Assembly: GCF_963855985.1 (NCBI RefSeq)
Contig: NC_087097.1
Span: forward strand, 2,637,001-2,701,000
Reading direction: 5' to 3'
Length of the DNA stretch: 64,000 nt
Origin: Ostrinia nubilalis
Lineage: Eukaryota > Arthropoda > Insecta > Lepidoptera > Crambidae
The position numbers and the translations under genes are program-made. How positions within the stretch are numbered: position 1 is the stretch's first letter; every line of letters starts with the position of its first letter. Under the pieces are notes generated by a model. It was not told the DNA's origin, made no database searches, and saw nothing but the letters and a program-made list of their open reading frames with translations. Positions 43,895 to 54,470 of the stretch are shown here, piece after piece.

Positions 43895-44014
43895 AAATTT
43901 TGCATGACGGTTCCTTTTAGAACGTGGATGCTCACTAGGACGGGATTTTGCAAAATTCAACCCCTAAGGGGGTAAAAAGGGATCCACGCGTACGAAGTCG
44001 CGGGCGGCCGGTAG
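43895..44014 (+). mobile_element. Helitron-like 3' fragment, terminus mutated
   Basis: GGGATCCACGCGTACGAAGT and CGCGGGCGGCCGGTAGT match the 3' ends of Helitron copies A and B (6067-6100), but the terminal CTAG reads GTAG. Upstream GGATGCTCACTAGGACGGGA is unlike copies A and B, so it is a different subfamily. Confidence 0.55.
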
Positions 44015-44116
44015 TTAAGAAATAAGTATACAATAGAATGGTATGAATACTTGTACTGTGTAAGATACAGCAGGTATATGGAAGTGAACCAATTTTAATG
44101 AAAGGTATAGAGTAAC

Positions 44117-44190
44117 CTAGTTAACGTCCACTGCTGGACAAAGGCCTCCCCCAAGGATTTCCACAAAGTCCGGTCCTGCGCCGCTTGCAA
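44117..44190 (-). pseudogene. Short LINE 3' end
   Basis: AACGTCCACTGCTGGACAAA, GGCCTCCCCCAAGGATTTCC, ACAAAGTCCGGTCCTGCGCC, GCTTGC: minus-strand last ~75 bp of the GAAC-type LINE C-terminus. Confidence 0.7.
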
Positions 44191-44195
44191 AATGT

Positions 44196-44899
44196 TCACA
44201 CGGGTGAAGCCGCGTGAAAAAGGTGGTACATATTTTATTTTTAAAGGGACCAGTTGTTTAACATGTTCTGCCAGGAGCTTGATTTTGAAGTAAACTAATG
44301 ATCCGGACCCTTCCCAAGACATAATAAAGTATCAATATTTTTTCAAATTTATTCTAAGCACCGACACTTTTGACAAATTGGTTTTGGGAAAATTAATATT
44401 TGCACGTTAAGGAAAAAGTTTGACGTGCATTTTGTTTGGCAACGTGTTGAATAATGTATTTTGAACGAGAAGTTATTAGACAGAGAGAAACTAGGAGAAT
44501 TTTGAGTAAAATAATAATAACTTAAATTTAAAAAAAGCGAAAATCTTAAATTTTTTCGATTAGGTTGTGTTTAACAAGTTCTTGGAAATCTATGGTGTAA
44601 CATACTTCGGTACAGGCATAGCATAGCTCGGATATTTTTAACAGACAATCACCTGTTCATCAGTTTAATCTTAAACTTATTATCATAAGTCAACTGAGAA
44701 CCATAGTTGTTCTAGCGACAGTGATCAAATTTTAACATTATATCATCTCCATTGTGATTTGTGACTTAGTAACCACTATGACGGTGGATGTAGTGAAGGA
44801 AATGATGACGGTTAAAGTGCGATAAGGCTATTAATTTGTATGTAGGGAGACTGAGAATTCCATATGACAGTAACAAATTACAAATTGTGTCTGGAGGCT
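44196..44899. other. No recognised feature
   Basis: AT-rich sequence. Confidence 0.4.
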
Positions 44900-44985
44900 T
44901 AGGCTTAATTGCATGACCTTAACTTTAACCGGTGTTTTTATGGAGTACCTATCTATGACAATTTTTGACGTTTGCTATAGGTATT
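44900..44985 (+). repeat. MITE family A, degraded copy
   Basis: TAGGCTTAATTGCATGACCT, TAACTTTAACCGGTGTTTTT, ATGGAGTACC and CAATTTTTGACGTTTGCTAT correspond to the family, with the right end lost. Confidence 0.6.
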
Positions 44986-45175
44986 TAGGTAATACCAAAG
45001 CGTTTAACCTGCAAATCCACGTGGCCTAAAATATTCTGAGAGCGTTGGACAAAGCCATCTGGAACGTCAAAAAAATTTCCTCTCCATCTGAACCTCGCCA
45101 TTTTTCATTCTCCTAAATAGCTGAGAAAATCTGACCCGCCGTGTGGTGATTTGTCTTATTCTTATTATTTCCCAG

Positions 45176-45307
45176 GGGAAACGGGATTTTTTACAGAGAC
45201 AGAATTTCTTCCTATAAACGGGAGAGCTCTTGATTTTTTCCGAGAAGATTTTCTGGTAATTTTAATGGAGTCCGGGAATCAGAGTGTATTAGGGACAAGT
45301 GTTCCAG
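45176..45307 (+). CDS. Candidate 132-bp exon (unproven)
   Basis: A strong pyrimidine tract and acceptor (TCTTATTCTTATTATTTCCCAG) ends at 45175, here cited as 45154-45175. A donor-like CCAG|GTATAC follows at 45308. One frame is open across it, containing ETGFFTETEFLPINGRALDF and FREDFLVILMESGNQSVLGT, with phase-1 borders on both sides. An alternative donor CTG|GTAATT lies at 45256. I do not recognise the peptide and no partner exon is seen. Confidence 0.2.
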
Positions 45308-45401
45308 GTATACAATCTTTTATGATTTTTCAAAAATTCGTTAACGTATTTTTACAACCGTGAACTGTAATCATTACGAAGTTGTGACTATACCTTGTAA
45401 A

Positions 45402-45628
45402 TCTATACTAATATATAAATAAATAATATTATAAATGCGAAAGTAACTCTGTCTGTCTGTCTGTCTGTCTTGCTGCTGTCTGCTTTCACGCCTAAACCAC
45501 TGAACCGATTTTTTTGGCATAGAGATAGGAAAGGACATAGGATAGTTTTTATCCTGGTTTTTGAAACAGGGACGCGCGCGATAAAGTTTTTCTGTGACAG
45601 ACAAAATTCCACGCGGGCGGAAAGCTAG
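45402..45628 (+). mobile_element. Short non-autonomous Helitron-like element (227 bp)
   Basis: Begins TCTATACTAATATATAAAT after an A, contains (CTGT)n at 45452-45470, the GCCTAAACCACTGAACCGAT block, and ends ACGCGGGCGGAAAGCTAG before a T. This agrees with Helitron ends and with the Lepidoptera-wide non-autonomous family whose members carry GTCT microsatellites. No coding capacity. Confidence 0.8.
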
Positions 45629-46272
45629 TCTTATAATAAGTGTGCATATAAAAATAATATCTAAATAACATGTTAAAAAGCATACGACTTTGAATTTTGC
45701 AATGAACGGACATAATTATCTTTGTGCACTACAAATATCTATCAACATTTTTAATGATTATTTACAGTCTTGTAGGTAGAACAGACTTTCAAGCTTATGT
45801 ACAAATTGTACAAGATATAATTTCTAGTACCTATAAGTACTAGAATTTATGACTGACAAATTTCACTTATTATCTGACCTTCCATAGCTTGACACCAAAA
45901 ATGTGACATGCTCAAGCAACATCAAATTCTGACCTTCCACTTGATTACTCTCAGTCTTTCACATCTAAAAAGCCAGCTGCACATTTGAGCTCATAAAAAA
46001 CCGTATCAAAGGGCCTAAGGGCGACGGCGGCCATTTCTCACTGCTCGTCGCTTATCTGCGATATTACCGACCCTTGCTTCCAGCCTTCTGTTCGCGCCCC
46101 TAGATTTGGGAGCACGTTTAATTTAGTTCTATGGTATTGTTATTTAGGGAAATAGCTGTGTGTATGGCTCATTTTGTCGTGCACGTTAAGGACCTTACAC
46201 AATATCAAGCCCGCTGACTGCCCGGCGACTTGATGTCGGCGGCTTTATTTCAAAAGAAACATGTCGATGACT
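45629..46272. other. Unassigned; GC-rich patch at 46010-46130
   Basis: Mostly AT-rich. 46018-46105 (GGCCTAAGGGCGACGGCGGC ... TTCGCGCCCCTAG) is much richer in GC and CpG and belongs to no repeat seen here. Confidence 0.4.
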
Positions 46273-46401
46273 TAGGCCGAGTTGCACCACCTATGACCTA
46301 ACTTTGACCGTAACTATAGCGAAACCGGTTTATTTTGTATGGAGTTTGGCAGATTTTTGACGTTTTTCAAAGTAAAAGTGAGATGGTGCAACCCAGCCTT
46401 A
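46273..46401. repeat. MITE family A copy
   Basis: Left end TAGGCCGAGTTGCACCACCT, interior TTTGTATGGAGTTTGGCAGA and TTTTTGACGTTTTTCAAAG, right end AGATGGTGCAACCCAGCCTT then A. Confidence 0.85.
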
Positions 46402-46704
46402 TACTTTCTATGACTTTAGACAACATGTCAAAAGTCGATGACTAATGTCAACAGGCCGACAGGTTTGGTATGTAGACTGCGTGAAGTAACATCTTATGTT
46501 ATTTATTGTTTATGGTGTCATATACTCGGCAGTTATTGTTATTTGTTTTTTCCTGGAGACACTGAAAAAAACTGTTATGGATAGGAATGAAGGGTAGAAG
46601 ATTCGCAAGATTAAGGAAACTACTGTATATTAACTTAGATAAGAATGCCTACAAAGAGACAAGTAGAGTTAGATGACAGAAATAACAAAAGAAGAGGACA
46701 GAAA

Positions 46705-46787
46705 ACATAAAAGGCCTGATCATCACTTACCATCAGGTGAGATACAGGCCAAGAGCTTCCTCGTTGTGGATAAAAAAAGGAAAAAAT
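46705..46787 (+). repeat. LINE 3' tail
   Basis: AGGCCTGATCATCACTTACC, ATCAGGTGAGATACAGGCCA, AGAGCTTCCTCGTTGTGGAT, AAAAAAAGG; same as 41822-41881 inverted. The open frame through it is incidental. Confidence 0.65.
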
Positions 46788-49522
46788 ACGTTCAACGTAG
46801 GTATAAAATTGTTTATACCACCAATAATACTATGGGTAAAGGATTACCATACGCTGTCTTCTGGCGACTCTACAAAGTATACGAGTAAAAAGATAGTTAA
46901 GACACTGTATTTTCTCGTGATGCAATCTCAATTATAATCATTCCCAAGTATTTACCACAAAAACCTACGAAACAAAACTTGTGGCAGACCTTCAAACAAC
47001 TTTGGACGAATTTCGGACGGATACTTGAATGTTAGCATCATTTGTCAAAGCTTCGTACTTGTTCGAGCCGGTTCGGGCTAGAAGAATCTGGATCTGATAA
47101 TGATAAATAGGAAAAAGTATCCGAATATTTTATAGTAGTCTTTCAGTAGGTATTATCTTTTATTTCTGAATTTTATCATACAAAAAACGTTACAGGTGTT
47201 AGCAGGTTTGTTGTACATAATTGAAAGTCATGTATTCATAAATACATACATTTTAGAATTAACTATTCATTACACACAAATAAAGAAACAATTAAATTTT
47301 TCTTCTTTATATTATTAGTGTAGACTGTAGATCTACACTTGCCATAATTTTGGACAAAGAAAATCAAAGCAAATTACTCTAAGACAGAGAATGCTTCACA
47401 TCTTCACCTTAAAGCTAAAGTCACAATAATTTATTCAATTAAGGCGCTCGCAGCCGCTCTGAATCCCAAATGAAGTTCCAACGGCTCCAAGAAAAACTTT
47501 GAGCCGGAAAATCTGAACCTTCACAAGTCTAAAAAATGAAATACAGGATGTAAAGGACAGGTTGGAAAACTCAAACAGAGGATTTGAAACGTGTCTCTAA
47601 AATAACAATTTCTGGAAAATGAATGGACTAATTTTATTTTTTAATTTCTATACTGTATTTGAATGTTTTATTGATTGCAAAACGTTTAACAAATGTTCAT
47701 AAGTATTTATTTTATTTACTGTCCTGTCAGCCATTGAGGAAATAATATTAATACTGAAAACTGAAAAAAGTAAACAAAAGATTTTCTTTAATTTCCACCA
47801 TAAATAAATGATATAGAACTCAAGACTTAGTTACTTAACTTAGTACGCTTTAAATTGGTACACCTATATTGATGATGATTTGCATTAGTATTAAACATTA
47901 TGACATCTAAATAGTACCTACTTTGTGTACTAAGAAATGTAAATATGCAGCCCAATGCATGATAATATCTTAGTTCTAACGGTAATAATGTAAGAATTAC
48001 CTTCTTGATTTGTTTCATCTTTAAATATCGCATCATAAAACCAGGTGGCACTGCATAATGTCTGTATAACAATTTCTAAGCTCCTAAGGTCACATGCCTC
48101 TGAGATCGTCGCATCTTTTGGCCCGGGGCCAACCGCAAAGCGGCATTCTGTACTGAAATTCACTTTAATATACATTATTATTAATTCCAACAACAGAATT
48201 AGTTGATGCCACTTCTCTTGCGCCAGATTTTAGGGAGGTGCAACGTCGATGTTTTGGGAAGGCTTGACCTAATCGACAATTGAATTCAATAGAGCTCTGT
48301 GGGTTGGCCTAATCAACAAATTCGATCGATCTCTGAGAAACTATTTTAATTTTTCTAGACGGAACAAGGTATAGGCTGTTCTGTTTATTTTTCTACGTGT
48401 TGAACACAGATACAGAAATCACCTTTATTCAGTCCGTAAAATAGTTACTAAATTGAATATTATTGAGCCTTGCTTTTTGAGATTTTGCCATAAAGTAGTT
48501 GTGTTTTTTAATCACATCTGAGTAATAGAGACTGATATAAACGACTGTGTTCACTGCAGCACTCTCTTTTGGGTCTTTTGATCTGATAACGACACAAAAA
48601 CGAATGCAAAAGTAATGTTTTATGTACTCGAGAGTGCCATAATAATTTTTATCGACTTATCGGCCAACTATCGTAGCATCACTAAGTTCCATATTTTGCT
48701 TGCAAGATAAATTTGGAGAACGCGTGTGAACTTGGCCTTTGTGTATACCCAAATTAGTGTCAGTTCAGGAAACACAGATTTGGATGAGTTTCAAAAGTAT
48801 GTAAATGGGTCGTTTGTGTTCAAAATTACACTTCCAGTATTAATGGCTATGAAATTTCAGGCTGAAGTGTTTATGGAACGATTTTCTGTGGAACGTATTT
48901 TACTGTCAAAACTCTGGCAGGATCTCAATAAATCAGGTTAATTAAAGCCAAATTGACAAATAGAGATGTTGGGCTTGCGAAAACAAGACGCTGGTGCTAA
49001 CTAATGAATACACACTGTGCGTGAGTATCGAATCGAAAGTTACATACGAGGAGGTTGGTACTCTTGAATATACTCGTATAGGTGCGAGTTTCCCTTATTC
49101 TGTTGTAATTGAAGTCGTTCGAATTGAAGCATGAAAGAATTCCAAGGTAAAACAATTGACTATCAAAATTGGTGGAACAGAAAATAAAATATTTCTTAGT
49201 GGCCTGATATATCTGCTATGGTACATTGTATCAACAAGGCAACGCGCAACGGGCTAGATAGTATATTTATTTATTTGAGTCATCCTTTTTATTTTTTTGG
49301 CTATTTTCATCTAAATCTTTGTCAAAATATTATTCACACCAAGCTTTCATCTCGCATACCTGCATAAATCATAATTTATACGCCAGTCGACGACAGGTGC
49401 TTAAATAATTAGACCGGATAGCAATATTGAGTCTAGCGTCTGAGTCGCAGACGCTGTGCACTTGTTCATACGTTACAGAATTAAATCTGCCATATGCTGC
49501 GCTGCAATTTGTCGCCTTCGTT
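46788..49522. other. No recognised gene or repeat
   Basis: 2.7 kb of AT-rich DNA. Frames of 66-87 codons (for example 47930-48193 minus and 48726-48941 plus) show no recognisable domain. A small 8-bp hairpin AGCGTCTG-AGTCG-CAGACGCT lies at about 49434-49454. Confidence 0.45.
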
Positions 49523-49795
49523 TCGTCTCGAGTCTTTTAGTGAAAGATTGAAGCTGTGTATTAGTTTTTTCGTGCATATTCACTGAGATTTTGTAATTAT
49601 TTGTTTTGTCTCGGAAGCGGACTTACTTCGATGACTCAGCAACCCAAAGTGCCTCGTCTCGAGTCTTTAGCAAAAGTCACGTTAGCTGTGTATTAGTTTT
49701 TTCATGTAAATTCACTGATGCTTTTTAATTTTGTCTCGATATCTTACATCCTAGTTACTTACTTCGAAGGCTCAGTGACTCAAAATGTGTCTTGA
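49523..49795 (+). repeat. Diverged ~131-bp tandem duplication
   Basis: TCGTCTCGAGTCTTTTAGTG (49523) and TCGTCTCGAGTCTTTAGCAA (49654) start two units. Each continues with AGCTGTGTATTAGTTTTTTC, TTCACTGA(G/T), a TTTTGTCTCG word and (T)TACTTCGA(T/A)GGCTCAG-like ends. Non-coding. Confidence 0.7.
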
Positions 49796-50006
49796 CCGTC
49801 GATAGGAGATGTCGTCATTTACTTCGGTCTTGTACGGTTTCACGCCAGTCTTCTACTTCAGTTTGCGAAAACCCTCATGCACCACATTACCCAGTGGCCA
49901 TCATGCATAATGCTATGTCGCCATAATTGAGTTACCATTACAGTCTGACGTGGATCAATCAGACTGAAAACTTAATAGGTATGCCTTGAAGTTTTATTTT
50001 GTTAAT

Positions 50007-50049
50007 TCATCATCATCATCGTCCGTCCGACGTCCACTGCTGAACATAG
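50007..50049 (-). pseudogene. Very short LINE 3' end, ATG-tailed
   Basis: TCATCATCATCGTCCGTCCG, ACGTCCACTGCTGAACATAG: ~40 bp of the common LINE 3' end, minus strand. Confidence 0.65.
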
Positions 50050-51272
50050 TTTTTTTAATTAATAGTGTTTAATGATTTACTACTCTCTCATACATACGAG
50101 TACACATAAGTAAAGTATTGAATTTGCAAGCAAATCTTCCCAAAGGATTATCACCTTGTTAAAGTCGCATGCCTCACGCATTTCATAATAAAATTATTCG
50201 CGCCCATTCTGTTACGAATCCCACCCTGGTTGCGGTTTGCGCCTCACATTAATTTAATTCTCACTGGGCTCGTATTTCGGACAGGTAGATGCGGACATTT
50301 GTAGAAAATGTTATGCTGCATTGTATAGAATACCTAGAACACTAGACTATGACGTGCTCAAGTTTAAAAAGTTTAAGAATCTAATAACATCTCGCCGAAA
50401 GTTTGAAGCTGCGAAAATTGTTACAACGAATTAGGAACGCAGTCATGATATTATATTCGTAGCAGTAAACAAAACTGTCTCAATAAAATTAATAATAACT
50501 AGGTATCTTAAACGTCCCATTAGGTTAAAGGTTACTGGGTTAATAAGTTCACTAAGACCGATCTACCAAACGCTTCATCTTACAACCGAGCCCTTTTAAT
50601 TGGCCGAACGCCAAAACGCTGCCTGCAGAAGCATAGATATGACAAAAAAAATAAAGCCGCCCACTAAAGTACGACAAACCATGAATACAGCCCGCATGCA
50701 GCCCTTGTTTTAGAATTTTTATTAAAAATTCAACTGCAACTAAACGCTCGTAACGATTGGCAGTGAATGGGTACACGTTTAGTTTTAAATTTTAAAGATA
50801 GAACTCGCGAAGTTTTGATGAAAACTTTTTTTAACTTATTATTTGAAAGTATTAATTGCCAGCGACAATAAGCAAGCAATTTCGTATTTTTCTAGGCATT
50901 TGGCCGGACGACACTGGCCACCAAGAAATGTATTCTTTTTCTTGACGACCAATATATTGAATTATCGATGCTCTTTTGTTTTTTCTCTTGCTCTCGTCCC
51001 TCATTTTTCACGCATACATTTTATACGACTTGAATTTGTAAGTAAATAAATATTATTTTAGATTTTTACAGCATAAATCGAGACTGAATTTATAATTACG
51101 ATACCTAGGTACCTCAAAGCACACAAACCTGCAACGTTTAGGCCCAGAGTGCCACTACAGATAACGCTGTACTTTTTTATTGTTTCTTCTAACCTTTTAC
51201 TATAGGATTAGTAATTTGTGCATTATTCTGCTAATTCACATCAGTCTAAATAGTTTTTTATCTCAATTCCAG
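50050..51272. other. No recognised feature upstream of candidate exon
   Basis: AT-rich sequence; the last 60 bases form a pyrimidine-rich approach to the acceptor-like site at 51272. Confidence 0.4.
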
Positions 51273-51366
51273 GTGCCAGCTCAACTTTTAGAAGAGGGGC
51301 AGTCAAAGGGCGCGCGTGCGGGCCCGCCGGTGGGTTGGGCCCGCCACTGGACCAGTTATACAACTT
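51273..51366 (+). CDS. Candidate 94-bp internal exon (best of three)
   Basis: Bounded by TTTTTTATCTCAATTCCAG and a consensus donor GTAAGT at 51367. The segment is strongly GC-rich (GCGCGCGTGCGGGCCCGCCG within it) while the flanks are AT-rich. Two frames are open: one reads VPAQLLEEGQSKGARAGPPV then GWARHWTSYTT; the other ASSTFRRGAVKGRACGPAGG then LGPPLDQLYNL. I recognise neither. A real exon would mean much of this window is intron of a plus-strand gene. No neighbouring exon was identified. Confidence 0.35.
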
Positions 51367-51425
51367 GTAAGTAATTGTAAATAATACTTTTATATAGCGA
51401 ACTTGAAAAAAAATAATTTTATAAC

Positions 51426-51484
51426 GTGGGAACTAAATCCTTCGCTTGCGGGGCAACTGCTCTTCCATCTGAGCTACTAAGACA
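51426..51484 (-). repeat. tRNA-derived SINE-like sequence
   Basis: On the minus strand TTAGTAGCTCAGATGGAAGA, GCAGTTGCCCCGCAAGCGAA, GGATTTAGTTCCCAC. Box A TAGCTCAGATGG is intact; box B is degraded (TTAGTTCCCAC). The anticodon-stem region GTTGCCCCGCAAGC keeps tRNA-like spacing. A dead tRNA or SINE head. Confidence 0.55.
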
Positions 51485-52889
51485 TTGGGTGAACCCGTCG
51501 AAATGTGGCCAGCGTAAAGCAATTAGATTTTTTCAAGTTGTTGAAAATGTATTTTGAGTGACTATTATCGCTAAAAAAATTATATTAAGTAAGTAACTAT
51601 TTTAAAATAACAATAGTTAATTCGTCCGCTCGATAAAAATAAGCCTATCTTTTAACTTTTCATTGAAAAGTCGGCCATTTTCTTAAATCTTGCAATGAAA
51701 CTTACAACTTTTTATCTCAGATTAACGTTCAAATATAATTTAATGTTCACTGATAAGACCAAAAGTAATAGTGCATCGTTAAATTTCAGACTTTTGTTTT
51801 AAATTATGTTAAAGCTATTTATATTTATCATGGGCCCAGGAGGGGGCAAGTTTTGGTATATATCTACCTACATTTTGATAATTTCCTCACAAAATTTGTC
51901 TAACATCTCGTAGGTCTGTAAAGTTAATAAAGTATCTAAGTCAATTTTAACGATGTACGAACAAATTTAAAAAATAAAACTAGAAATTGACATTAGGACC
52001 CCTTCACCCTAATCTATGCCCTTACCACTGCGCTCTTAATGTTATAGATTATGCACATTCTCAAAACTTCCACTAGCCAAGCACATACAAAATATTTAAA
52101 GTTTTCCCTCGTTAATGCCTCAGAGTAAATACTAAGGAAGCGGGCTTAATAATAAATCATCCTGTAAAATGAAGAAGGCAATGGGAAGCCGCGTCGTTAA
52201 TTTTGTAAGGCGAGTCGGTAGTATGTTTGCTGGCTCGGTAAGACATATTGTTAGTTAGTTAAGCTGATAAAAAGAGTGTAATCTACTTATATTTTGCTTG
52301 TAGACTGCCTTTATACGTGCTAATAAGCAATGTCGACCGTAAGATTATGTTAATGTAATTGTGCCCCTACAACTTTCAATATTCTTCAAAACATTAGGTG
52401 CTTCTCACATTCGTCAGATATGATCGTATAAAAATAATAATGGCTATTTTAAAAAATAATAATAAAAATCTTTATAACTATTATGAATGCTAACCTATTA
52501 AAAAAAGGAACTGAACAGTCTTATTAGATGTATTCTACGCAAAGAAATACAATTTTAAGTGCGTAATAAACCTATTGAAATTGTTAACATACTTATTTTT
52601 CTTTTCTAATTCAATGTACAGACTAAAGTACATTTCCTAGAATAATTTAATAAATTCATTAGGCACAATATTCAAAGGGTTAAGATATGATAAGATGAGA
52701 GATAATATTTATTCTAAATTGAATTATCAAATTCTGCGCGTATAACCATTTGAGTCAGATTCTATACCTTCAAACATCTCATAATCTGGCTTTACACAGT
52801 ACATTTTACATTGTAAAGTTTCCAGAACTGTACTGAAAACCTCATTTTGTTTCCAAGCAATTTGATGGCCAACTGTTTATCTAAACTGC
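51485..52889. other. No recognised feature
   Basis: AT-rich sequence. Confidence 0.45.
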
Positions 52890-53097
52890 TCACCCGAGAA
52901 CGTTCGGAATCCGACCGAGGAGGATTCGTCCTTCGCTCAGTATCTGATGTGATTCGTACAACTAGACTGTCTAAATGAACTGATGAGGCCCTTGGCGCGT
53001 TCCAGGGAAATTACGCGCTCGCTTCGCTTACCACAGAGTAGGTAGAACAGCCAGGAAAATTGTGAATATTTTGGCCTTTTTTTAATGCCGACAATAG

Positions 53098-53409
53098 GGA
53101 TGTTTACTGGGTAAAAAGCAAGAGTTTTAATTAGTCCGTCAATTAACTTATCAAAAAATACTCGACTCCTATTTTTCACTGTTTCAAACTAATGAAAATT
53201 TAAAGAGATACAGCGCGCCAATGTTCAAAAGAAAAGAGGCCCGTGACGTCAATGAGTGCTTAAAATTGCAGCACTTTGTGACGTCACGCGGAACTTCAAT
53301 GCACCATAACTTTGTAATTATGTGTTTGATTGACAATTAAAAATATACGTGTCCAATATTTTTTGATATTAAAATTTACGGACTAAAATTTTTTTTAGGA
53401 AACTAGCCT
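53098..53409 (-). repeat. MITE family D copy in unit 1
   Basis: It runs from GGATGTTTACTGGGTAAAAA to TAGGAAACTAGCCT, inverse to 4114-4427, and keeps both TGACGTCA-like sites and TTAGTCCGTCA. Confidence 0.8.
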
Positions 53410-53810
53410 ATTGTTTTGTGCATACCTTTCCTGATGGGCACGACCAGTGAGTTATGTGGGACTCTCCTCGTTAGAGGGGAGTACCCATTAAAACTCGACG
53501 GTGTCCTCCGAAGCCCAATAAAACGGAGCCGCAAGGTATGGTCTTAATATGGACTTCCAACACTCCGTGCTGACCAGAGGGGTTAGGTTCATATTACTTG
53601 CTCACCCGAAAAACGTTCTGAATCTGACCCAGGAGGATTCGTCCTTCGCTCAGTATCTGATGTGATTCGTACAACTAGACTGTCTAAATGAACTGATGAG
53701 GCCCTTGGCGCGTTCCAGGGAAATTACGCGCTCGCTCCGCTTACCACAGGGTAGGTAGAACAGCCAGGCAAATTGAGAATATTTTGGCCTTTTTTTAATG
53801 CCGACAATAG

Positions 53811-54122
53811 GGATGTTTACTGGGTAAAAAGCAAGAGTTTTAATTAGTCCGTCAATTAACTTATCAAAAAATACTCGACTCCTATTTTTCACTGTTTCAA
53901 ACTAATGAAAATTTAAAGAGATACAGCGCGCCAATGTTCAAAAGAAAAGAGGCCCGTGACGTCAATGCGTGCTTAAAATTGCAGCACTTTGTGACGTCAC
54001 GCGAAACTTCAATGCACCATAACTTTGTAATTATGTGTTTGATTGACAATTAAAAATATACGTGTCCAATATTTTTTGATATTAAAATTTACGGACTAAA
54101 AAATTCTTTTTAGGAAACTAGC
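53811..54122 (-). repeat. MITE family D copy in unit 2
   Basis: The same element, 713 bp after the previous one, with small indels in the A/T run before TAGGAAACTAGCCT. It was duplicated with the unit rather than inserted independently. Confidence 0.8.
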
Positions 54123-54470
54123 CTATTGTTTTGTGCATACCTTTCCTGATGGGCACGGCCAGTGAGTTATGTGGGACTCTCCTCGTTAGAGGGGAGTACC
54201 CATTAAAACTCGACGGTGTCCTCCGAAGCCCAATAAAACGGAGCCGCAAGGTATGGTCTTAATATGGACTTCCAACACTCCGTGCTGACCAGAGGGGTTA
54301 GGTTCATATTACTTGCTCACCCGAGAAACGTTCTGAATCTGACCCAGGAGGATTCGTCCTTCGCTCAGTATCTGATGTGATTCGTACAACTAGACTGTCT
54401 AAATGAACTGATGAGGCCCTTGGCGCGTTCCAGGGAAATTACGCGCTCGCTTTCGCTTACCGTAAAGTAG

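Larger units (their letters stand above)
52890..54470 (+). repeat. ~713-bp tandem repeat, two full units and a partial third
   Basis: Units start with GCTCACCCGAGAA(C/AC)GTTC at about 52890, 53603 and 54316. Each contains GAGGATTCGTCCTTCGCTCA, GATGAGGCCCTTGGCGCGTT, a family-D MITE, and a CTCCTCGTTAGAGGGGAGTA stem followed by GGACTTCCAACACTCCGTGC. The first two units differ at few positions. The third stops after the CGCTTACCGTAAAGTAGATA stretch, before the MITE. The identical 80-codon minus-strand frames in units 1 and 2 are not supported as genes. Confidence 0.85.

Noticed and set aside
52970..53025. Hammerhead-ribozyme-like CTGATGAG with a following stem and GGGAAA, present in each 713-bp unit
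   Set aside because: The stem CCCTTGG/CCAGGG does not start directly after CTGATGA, the base pair required before GAAA is missing, and no helix III partner for a GTC cleavage site could be found. Treated as chance.
52937..53892. Two near-identical 80-codon minus-strand frames
   Set aside because: Their similarity is explained by the 713-bp tandem duplication, and they run through a family-D MITE; no domain is recognisable.
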